Below, in pieces: positions 1-4,008 of a DNA stretch of 7,821 nucleotides (position 1 is the first letter of the stretch; the number at the start of each line of letters is the position of its first letter). A model generated the notes under the pieces. The model did not search any database, was not told the origin of the DNA, and saw only the letters and a program-made list of their open reading frames with translations. Position numbers and translations under genes: made by a program. Source of the stretch: JBBRLA01 sp038231615 (GTDB taxonomy: Bacteria > Myxococcota_A > Polyangia > Palsa-1104 > JAEUJZ01); contig JBBRLA010000405.1 of NCBI GenBank assembly GCA_038231615.1, positions 1 through 7,821 of the forward strand, written 5' to 3'.

Positions 1-430
1 AATCGCCCAGCCAACGAGGAGCATGAGGCGTGCCGGTCAGCTTGCGCAGGAGGCGTTCATCGGCGGTCCACAACGGGGCCTGCTCGATTTGAGACAAGGC
101 CACGTAGCAGGCGTCGTAGGCCGTGATGTCATGCTGGGTGGCCAGCGCGAATGCCTGCTTGAGCAACTCCTGGGTGGGCACGGGCAAGAGGGCGAGCGCC
201 TCCAGCCGCGAAAGGCACTCCGCCGCCTCTTGTGCGGAGCAGCTTCCCCGGCGCACATGCTTCCAGAAGATGTTGGCGCACTCGACATAGTACAGATCCG
301 GGACGTACAGCTCGGCGCTGGGATCGCTGACCAGGCGCATGAAGAGCGCATCCGCCTGGTCGGACAAGGATTCCTGAAGGAAGAGCTTGATGCCGACGCT
401 GGCATCGACGACGCAGCGGAACGGGGTCAT
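1..430 (-). CDS. vapC: PIN-domain ribonuclease toxin, VapC/FitB type (3' end beyond window)
   Basis: The 143 residues in the window form almost a full PIN domain (usual length about 130-145), and the stop codon lies just off the left edge. The protein starts MTPFRCVVDASVGIKLF. The four acidic metal ligands expected of PIN ribonucleases are visible: Asp9 in VVDASV, Glu50 in YYVECAN, Asp106 in TAYDACYVAL and Asp124 in LWTADERL. VapC-type toxins are Mg-dependent RNases that cut tRNA or rRNA when free of antitoxin; the target of this one cannot be read from sequence. The ATG overlaps the antitoxin stop as ATGA, so the two are almost certainly translated in a coupled way at balanced levels. No key residue is missing, so it appears functional. 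The family call is firm; VapC versus FitB naming is loose. Confidence 0.93.
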   Translation of the reverse strand, partial: MTPFRCVVDASVGIKLFLQESLSDQADALFMRLVSDPSAELYVPDLYYVECANIFWKHVRRGSCSAQEAAECLSRLEALALLPVPTQELLKQAFALATQHDITAYDACYVALSQIEQAPLWTADERLLRKLTGTPHAPRWLGD

Positions 431-669
431 CGGTCTCGGTCTTCGCGCAGGAGCGTCGCACTGTCCAGGGTGCCTGGGCTGGGCTGAACGCGGCGGCGAC
501 GAATCTCGCTCAGGATCTCGGCCTGGCTCCGGCGCTTGTGTGCCGATTCGACCGCGCTTTGCAGGAGCATGATGACCTGGGCGCTCAGAGAGCGGTTCTC
601 CGTCGCAGCCTGCTCCTGGATATACTGGTATAGGTCAGTCGGGAAGTTGCGGACATGGAGGATCGCCAT
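427..669 (-). CDS. vapB: Ribbon-helix-helix antitoxin, VapB/FitA type
   Basis: An 80-residue protein directly upstream of, and overlapping by 4 bp, the PIN toxin. The N-terminus (MAILHVRNFPTDLYQYIQEQ) fits an Arc/FitA-like ribbon-helix-helix fold: a short beta strand (ILHVRNFP), helix A (about residues 11-23), an NRSLSAQ turn, and helix B (about 29-43). Residues 45-80 are charged and rich in Arg (RRRR at 57-60), as expected of the tail that wraps the PIN active site. The N-terminal part should dimerise and bind the operator upstream, autorepressing the pair. The reading frame stays open further upstream, but ATG 669 gives the family's usual N-terminus. AAGGA at 677-681 lies 7 nt before the ATG and could be a ribosome binding site or part of a -10 element. 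Confidence 0.9.
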   Translation of the reverse strand: MAILHVRNFPTDLYQYIQEQAATENRSLSAQVIMLLQSAVESAHKRRSQAEILSEIRRRRVQPSPGTLDSATLLREDRDR

Positions 670-676
670 GACGGGA

Positions 677-705
677 TCCTTATCATGGCCTGGTTGCATT
701 GTGCA
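677..705 (-). promoter_or_regulatory. Predicted promoter of the vapBC pair
   Basis: On the minus strand, TGCACA (705-700, 4 of 6 matches to TTGACA) is followed after 17 nt by TAAGGA (682-677), with an extended TG at 685-684. Only 7 nt separate the hexamer from the ATG at 669, so transcription would begin at or next to the start codon. The same geometry occurs at the other operon heads in this window, which is the main reason to believe it. The -10 hexamer alone is weak. Confidence 0.4.
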
Positions 706-707
706 AC
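693..707. promoter_or_regulatory. Palindrome, candidate VapB operator
   Basis: GTTGCATTGTGCAAC is a perfect 6-bp inverted repeat with a 3-bp centre. It lies 24 bp before the antitoxin start and covers the predicted -35 hexamer. Type II antitoxins with ribbon-helix-helix folds normally bind short palindromes over their own promoter, so the placement fits autorepression. No binding data can be inferred from sequence alone. Confidence 0.45.
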
Positions 708-713
708 ACGATG

Positions 714-755
714 CCAGCGTGGTGTTCGTGGGGCCCAGCGTGGTGTTCGTGGGGC
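714..755. repeat. Perfect 21-bp tandem duplication
   Basis: Two identical adjacent 21-bp copies (714-734 and 735-755), each containing GCGTGGTGTTCGTGGGG. The match continues for two more bases to 757. It lies in the non-coding spacer between vapB and the Uma2 gene, just upstream of the Uma2 start. Twenty-one bp is about two helical turns, so a bound protein would see both copies on the same face of the DNA. It may equally be a chance replication duplication. Confidence 0.85.
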
Positions 756-763
756 CCCGCACC

Positions 764-774
764 TGTGCTAGGCT
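764..774 (+). promoter_or_regulatory. Predicted extended -10 element of the Uma2 gene
   Basis: TGTGCTAGGCT ends 7 nt before the ATG at 782. The TGCTA core with an 11-nt gap to the start codon is identical in geometry to that before the gene starting at 3323. There is no good -35 hexamer: the 17-nt position falls on TTCGTG (746-751), inside the second 21-bp repeat copy. A Shine-Dalgarno sequence is also lacking, suggesting a leaderless transcript. Confidence 0.4.
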
Positions 775-781
775 CGGCGTC

Positions 782-1423
782 ATGGAAGCCGCCAAGAGCG
801 AGCAAGGAACCGCCGGGCGGTTCAGTGGACTGGCTGCCGAAGGAATGAAGCGGCTGGAGGCGTGGCTGTCCTTGCCCAGCGGAGACCGGGCAGAACTGCT
901 GGGGGGGCGCATCGTCTACAAGACGATGGCCAGCCTGGCCCATGGCGCGGCGGTGATGGCCATCGGAGAACAGATCAACCGCTTCCAGGGGCCGCCCGGC
1001 GTCGGCGGCGGTGGGTGGTGGCTGAGCCAGGAGGTCGATCTCTTCCTTTCGGGCCAGGGACTGAGACCGGACGTAGTCGGCTGGCTCATCGACAAGCACC
1101 CCAGTCCACCGCAGAAGATCAACCTCGGCGAAAAACACCTGGGGGTCTACGTAGCCTCGCCGGACTGGGTCTGCGAGGTGCTTTCGCCGTCGACCAAGTC
1201 GCGGGACGTGGAAGATGGACAGAAGTGGCGGGCCTACCATGAGGCCGGCGTGGGTCACTACTGGCTGGTCGACCTGGACCGCGAGCAACTCACGGTCTAC
1301 CAGCGCGGCGAGGTGAGCTACGAACCGCACGATGTCGCGGGCCGCCAGACAGTAAACCTCTCGCTCCCTTCGTTAGCATCCAGTTTCAGTCCCGGCGCCT
1401 ATTCCAGATGGCTGCGATGCTGA
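782..1423 (+). CDS. Uma2-family (DUF820) PD-(D/E)XK endonuclease
   Basis: 213 residues, typical for Uma2. The family opening is visible at about residues 23-53 (a MKRLEAWLSLPSGDRAELLGG-type start followed by YKTMASLAHG). A glycine/tryptophan segment GGGGWWLSQEVDLF follows at 75-88. The nuclease-like core comes next: Asp97 in LRPDVVGW, then Glu132 and Lys139 in CEVLSPSTKSRD, then KWRAYHEAGVGHYWLVDL at 148-165. These match the PD-(D/E)XK arrangement of the Uma2 fold. The biological role of the family is poorly known; many genomes carry large numbers of copies and the proteins are predicted nucleases. It is divergent from the toxin-antitoxin pair, and a functional link is possible but unproven. 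An alternative start at 845 (MKRLEAWL) would trim 21 residues; I prefer 782 because of the promoter-like element upstream. Confidence 0.9.
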   Translation: MEAAKSEQGTAGRFSGLAAEGMKRLEAWLSLPSGDRAELLGGRIVYKTMASLAHGAAVMAIGEQINRFQGPPGVGGGGWWLSQEVDLFLSGQGLRPDVVGWLIDKHPSPPQKINLGEKHLGVYVASPDWVCEVLSPSTKSRDVEDGQKWRAYHEAGVGHYWLVDLDREQLTVYQRGEVSYEPHDVAGRQTVNLSLPSLASSFSPGAYSRWLRC

Positions 1424-1493
1424 AGGCCCCGGCGGGATAGATTGGCTTGATCGAAGATCGAAGAGCTGTCAGCCGTGCCAAGCGGGTGTGCTT
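1424..1493. other. Convergent spacer, no clear terminator
   Basis: This 70-bp gap separates the convergent Uma2 and rubredoxin-like genes. It contains GATCGAA twice in tandem (1449-1462) and a distant GGCT/AGCC pair, but no GC-rich stem followed by a T-run on either strand. I see no gene or RNA in it. Confidence 0.5.
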
Positions 1494-1796
1494 TCAGTAG
1501 CGGACGCGCAACTCCGCGTTGACGTCGTAGCCCTCGGTCCCCGGGGGGCTGGTCGGAAAAAGTTCCAGCGGGTCGCTGCCTCCCTGCACCTGGGGTACCC
1601 CGTCGTTTACGTTGTGTCCCACCGCGGGCTCGGCCAAGTCTACCGGGCCCGGTATCAGCGGTGCCCCGTTCCACGCCGCCGGGCTGACGCCGCAGTGGGA
1701 ACAGGTTTCTCCCGATTCCAGGTCCCCGCGGATGTGGCCGCATTGGGTACAGCTCCACGCGGTCATCTGGGCTGACTTATGATCATCTTGCTTCAT
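1494..1796 (-). CDS. Small rubredoxin-like zinc-ribbon protein
   Basis: A 100-residue protein with two CXXC knuckles 12 residues apart: Cys16/Cys19 (WSCTQCGHIRGD) and Cys32/Cys35 (ETCSHCGVSPAAW). The spacing and the flanking aromatic and glycine residues resemble the rubredoxin-like domain found at the end of rubrerythrins, which holds Fe or Zn in four cysteines. Residues 45-100 are rich in Pro, Gly and acidic residues, lack predicted structure, and match nothing I recognise. No ferritin-like diiron domain is present, so this is not a rubrerythrin. It begins 29 bp after the thiD stop and has its own GAGG ribosome binding site, so it is probably the last gene of the thiD operon. A role as a small electron carrier or as a structural zinc protein are both possible. 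Confidence 0.8.
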   Translation of the reverse strand: MKQDDHKSAQMTAWSCTQCGHIRGDLESGETCSHCGVSPAAWNGAPLIPGPVDLAEPAVGHNVNDGVPQVQGGSDPLELFPTSPPGTEGYDVNAELRVRY

Positions 1797-1801
1797 GAGA
1801 G

Positions 1802-1805
1802 CCTC
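1802..1805 (-). promoter_or_regulatory. Ribosome binding site of the rubredoxin-like gene
   Basis: GAGG on the minus strand, 5 nt before the ATG at 1796. It selects this start over the longer open frame that continues upstream into thiD. Confidence 0.6.
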
Positions 1806-1825
1806 GCTGCTTTCAACATAAGTCG

Positions 1826-2674
1826 TCAGGGGCGGCGGCGCACGGGGTCTGGCCACAGGGCGAAGAAGTGATGCACCGGCCCGTGCCCCTGTCCGACGCC
1901 CAGGCCATCCGCGGCGGCGATGGCGGCGGTGACGTAGGTCTTGGCCCCGCGCACGGCCTCCTCCCCCGAGAGGCCGCGAGCGAGGAGCGCGGTGATCGCC
2001 GCTGAGAAGGTACACCCGGTGCCGTGGGTGTTCTTGGTCGCGGTGCGCGGCGCGGACAGGCGTACCAGGGTTGACCCGTCGCAAAAGAAATCGTCGCTGG
2101 TGTCACCCCCGCCATGCCCGCCCTTGAGCACCACGGCCCGCGGCCCCAGCAAAAGCAGGCGCCGGCAGGCCCCCTCGGGGTCGCCGAGCACCGATGAGAG
2201 GTCTTCGTGCAAGAGCGCCGCTGCCTCGGGAAGGTTGGGGGTCAGCACCTGCGCCAGCGGGACCAGGCGGGTGCGCAGCGCGACCAGGGCCTCTGCGGGA
2301 AGCAGCGCGGCCCCGCCCTTGGCCACCATCACCGGGTCCAGCACCAGCGGGTGAACGTCCCGCAGGCGATCGGCGAGGACCTCGATCAGCGCCGCCCCGC
2401 CGAGCATGCCGATCTTCACCGCGCCCACTTCCAGATCGTCGAGGACCGCGTCCACCTGCTGAAGCACGAAGGACACCGGCGGGTCGTGGATGGCGAAGAC
2501 GCCCCGGGTGTTCTGGGCGGTCAGTGCGGTGATCACCGCGGCGCCATAGACCGAGAGGGCGGAGAAGGTCTTCAGGTCGGCATGGATGCCGGCGCCGCCG
2601 CTGGGGTCCGAGCCGGCGATGGAAAGGGCGATGGGGACGCGGGTCATGGGTCTGATGTTCCTGGGGCCGGTCAT
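1826..2674 (-). CDS. thiD: Hydroxymethylpyrimidine/phosphomethylpyrimidine kinase
   Basis: Phosphorylates HMP and then HMP-P to HMP-PP, the pyrimidine half of thiamine, in the cytoplasm. The 282 residues carry all ThiD hallmarks: SIAGSDPSGGAGIHADLKTF (18-37), TALTAQNTRGV (49-59), LDPVMVAKGG (112-121), LTPNLPEAAALL (144-155), VLKGGHGGG (182-190) and the anion-hole signature NTHGTGCTFS (215-224) with the conserved Cys221. Its ATG overlaps the upstream stop (ATGA), indicating coupled translation. A second in-frame ATG at 2647 (MTRVPIALSIAGSD) matches the usual family N-terminus better and has AGGA 11 nt upstream, so the true protein may be 273 residues. No other thiamine gene and no TPP riboswitch is present in the window, so de novo synthesis versus salvage cannot be decided. 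Confidence 0.96.
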   Translation of the reverse strand: MTGPRNIRPMTRVPIALSIAGSDPSGGAGIHADLKTFSALSVYGAAVITALTAQNTRGVFAIHDPPVSFVLQQVDAVLDDLEVGAVKIGMLGGAALIEVLADRLRDVHPLVLDPVMVAKGGAALLPAEALVALRTRLVPLAQVLTPNLPEAAALLHEDLSSVLGDPEGACRRLLLLGPRAVVLKGGHGGGDTSDDFFCDGSTLVRLSAPRTATKNTHGTGCTFSAAITALLARGLSGEEAVRGAKTYVTAAIAAADGLGVGQGHGPVHHFFALWPDPVRRRP

Positions 2675-3087
2675 TTTTTGCGGCGGCGATCGGGGCCGGT
2701 GTAGCCAGCCGTCACGGGCAGTCCCTTGCGCCCGGCACCCCCGAGCGTGGGCTGGATGGCGTCGGCGACCAGATCCCGCACCATGGCCAGAAGCTCCTGG
2801 TGGTCCTGCTCCGGCCGGACTTCGGGCCCAAGGACGACGGCGAGAACGGGGACGATGGCACGGGGCACAAGGCTGGGATCGGGGCCGCGTCGGGGCAGGG
2901 TAGTGGCGCCGGCGATCGAAAGGAGTTCATTGATCACACTCCCGATGGCCAGATCGGGGAAGGCGGTCAGGTCCACTTGCGGCGGGTTGGAGTGCACGGC
3001 CACCGGTTTGTTTTTTGGCGCTGGTTCTGGCTCGGTCAGGGTGTTTTCGTATTCGATCAAGAACTGCCGGAACAGGGGATCGTTCAT
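2671..3087 (-). CDS. Hypothetical protein, first gene of the thiD operon
   Basis: A 138-residue protein that I do not recognise. It starts MNDPLFRQFLIEYENTL and has a Pro/Lys-rich linker (about 19-37). A probably helical central region (41-64, DLTAFPDLAIGSVINELLSIAG) and a hydrophobic stretch (77-88, AIVPVLAVVLGP) follow. After these come a charged helix (92-113) and a basic end, GYTGPDRRRKK. There is no signal peptide from this start, and the hydrophobic stretch is too short to be a convincing membrane segment. The downstream thiD start overlaps its stop, so the two are co-expressed. The frame remains open up to an ATG at 3183, but that extension contains several Cys and reads unlike a protein. 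I prefer 3087 because a promoter-like element lies just upstream. Base composition and codon use are like those of its neighbours. Confidence 0.72.
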   Translation of the reverse strand: MNDPLFRQFLIEYENTLTEPEPAPKNKPVAVHSNPPQVDLTAFPDLAIGSVINELLSIAGATTLPRRGPDPSLVPRAIVPVLAVVLGPEVRPEQDHQELLAMVRDLVADAIQPTLGGAGRKGLPVTAGYTGPDRRRKK

Positions 3088-3093
3088 GGAAAA

Positions 3094-3122
3094 GGAGTAG
3101 CAAAGGACGGCGCTGCTGAGAA
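3094..3122 (-). promoter_or_regulatory. Predicted promoter of the hypothetical-thiD operon
   Basis: On the minus strand, TTCTCA (3122-3117, 4 of 6 matches to TTGACA), a 17-nt spacer, then TACTCC (3099-3094) preceded by TGC to give TGCTA. Six nt follow before the ATG at 3087. The region before the ATG is pyrimidine-rich with no Shine-Dalgarno site, which supports a leaderless start. Confidence 0.42.
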
Positions 3123-3135
3123 GAGCCAAAAAGAG

Positions 3136-3144
3136 GCAATTGCA
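3136..3144. promoter_or_regulatory. Third CAATTG-core site
   Basis: GCAATTGCA contains the palindrome GCAATTGC. CAATTGCACG (3137-3146) is repeated exactly at 3209-3218. It sits about 14 bp upstream of the predicted -35 hexamer of the minus-strand operon, a position typical of an activator site. Confidence 0.4.
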
Positions 3145-3186
3145 CGGACACTCCCCGGCGGGCCCATTGCCCCGGCTTCGCATCCC

Positions 3187-3216
3187 TGCAATTGAGACCT
3201 GTGAGAATCAATTGCA
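3187..3216. promoter_or_regulatory. Perfect 9-bp inverted repeat, candidate regulator site
   Basis: TGCAATTGA (3187-3195) and TCAATTGCA (3208-3216) are exact reverse complements separated by 12 bp. The arm centres are 21 bp apart, about two helical turns. The repeat lies in the divergent spacer between the thiD operon and the secreted protein/GH13 operon, far from any coding sequence. With no T-run after it and a 12-nt loop, it looks more like a protein-binding site than a terminator. Confidence 0.5.
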
Positions 3217-3286
3217 CGTACATGTTTTGCACTGCGCGGTCCCGCCCGCTGCAAGATCGGCGCGAGTACGAGGGCCGACGTTCCGC

Positions 3287-3315
3287 TTTACCCCTTCCGC
3301 CCGCCGTGCTACCCA
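3287..3315 (+). promoter_or_regulatory. Predicted promoter of the secreted protein/GH13 operon
   Basis: TTTACC (3287-3292, 4 of 6 matches to TTGACA), exactly 17 nt, then TACCCA (3310-3315) with an upstream TGC forming TGCTA. The hexamer ends 7 nt before the GTG at 3323. The TGCTA-to-start gap (11 nt) equals that of the Uma2 gene, which is why I chose the GTG at 3323. Confidence 0.45.
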
Positions 3316-3322
3316 TAACTCT

Positions 3323-3976
3323 GTGGTAAAGGTGACGCGCCCCTTCTTCCCAGTCCCGGATTGCGGGGCCGCGCGGCGCCGGGTCTGGCTTCTGTGCGGC
3401 CTCTGCGCGCTGCCCCTTTGCCCCTCGCCCGCCGCCGCGCAGGAGGTTGGCCTGCCGCTGCCGCTGACCAGGCCCTCGGAGCTGCCGCCCCCGCCGACGT
3501 CGCCCGCCGCGCCGGAGCACAAGGCAATGACGATGCCGGTGCCCGAGATCGAGCCCGAATCAGTGGTCGTGCCGCCGCGGCAGACCGAGGCCCTGCCGAC
3601 GCCGCGGATCACCTATCGGCGGCGCAACGACCTGCTCGTGGCCGGCGTGGGCACCACCCTCAGCGTGTGGGCCGCGGATCGGCTGCTGGCCAACAACCTC
3701 TCGCTGAACTGGCAGCCGTGGTTGCCGGTCATCGGGCCCTGGTTCCTGCTCTCCGAGGTGCTGCAGCAGCCCGACCCCAGCCGGGCTACCACCACCTTGC
3801 TGGTCCTGGACGGGCTGGCACAAGCCGGCGGCCTGATAGTGGCCGTGCTGGGCGGAGTGCTGCGCGAGCGGCGGACGACCATCTCGCTGCCCCGGCTCCG
3901 GCCCGGGTCGATGGGGGCGCCGGTCACGCTCGGGTTCGGCCTTGCCGGTCGGCCTGGGCTGGCCCTCACCTTTTGA
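3323..3976 (+). CDS. Secreted, proline-rich hydrophobic protein of unknown family
   Basis: A 217-residue protein. The N-terminus is a Sec signal peptide: basic RRR at 18-20, a hydrophobic core WLLCGLCALPLC (22-33) and a likely cut after PAAA (39|40). Residues 44-94 are a Pro-rich, probably extended, linker in the cell envelope. Residues 102-183 (RRRND to LRERR) contain three hydrophobic stretches (about 104-118, 134-147, 158-180), possibly a small membrane bundle. The chain ends in alternating residues and a terminal Phe (VTLGFGLAGRPGLALTF), which looks like a beta strand and recalls outer-membrane proteins. I do not recognise the family. The GTG start is inferred from the promoter spacing; GTG at 3332 is also possible. 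The gene ends 28 bp before the GH13 lipoprotein and is surely co-transcribed with it, suggesting an envelope role beside that enzyme. Confidence 0.75.
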   Translation: MVKVTRPFFPVPDCGAARRRVWLLCGLCALPLCPSPAAAQEVGLPLPLTRPSELPPPPTSPAAPEHKAMTMPVPEIEPESVVVPPRQTEALPTPRITYRRRNDLLVAGVGTTLSVWAADRLLANNLSLNWQPWLPVIGPWFLLSEVLQQPDPSRATTTLLVLDGLAQAGGLIVAVLGGVLRERRTTISLPRLRPGSMGAPVTLGFGLAGRPGLALTF

Positions 3977-3979
3977 TCT

Positions 3980-4008
3980 GGAGCCCCGCACCCATGGACC
4001 CCCGATGA
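3980..4008 (+). other. Possible four-residue leader ORF (MDPR) before the GH13 gene
   Basis: GGAG (3980-3983) lies 10 nt before ATG 3994, which opens ATG GAC CCC CGA TGA. The stop overlaps the GH13 start at 4005 as ATGA. The GH13 ATG itself has no usable Shine-Dalgarno site, since this GGAG is 21 nt away. Ribosomes may therefore load here and reinitiate. The arrangement is short enough to be chance. Confidence 0.3.

Noticed and set aside
536..781. Upstream extension of the Uma2 frame
   Set aside because: It runs antisense across vapB, is rich in Trp and Cys, and lacks homology to the Uma2 start.
670..912. Long upstream extension of the antitoxin frame with a GPTNTTL peptide repeat
   Set aside because: The repeat is only the translation of the 21-bp tandem duplication. 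The extension runs antisense through the Uma2 start, and ATG 669 gives the normal family N-terminus.
683..1330. 215-residue minus-strand frame opposite the Uma2 gene
   Set aside because: It is a GC-rich shadow frame; the plus strand encodes a clear Uma2 domain.
3088..3183. N-terminal extension (ATG 3183) of the gene upstream of thiD
   Set aside because: It looked like a signal peptide with several Cys, but the ATG has no properly spaced ribosome site and the predicted promoter lies inside the extension.
3187..3216. Intrinsic terminator at the 9-bp inverted repeat
   Set aside because: AT-rich stem, 12-nt loop, no following T-run, and located between two divergent gene starts.
3088..3322. TPP riboswitch ahead of the thiD operon
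   Set aside because: No recognisable THI-box core (CTGAGA with the conserved downstream segment) on the minus strand, and the predicted promoter leaves no leader.
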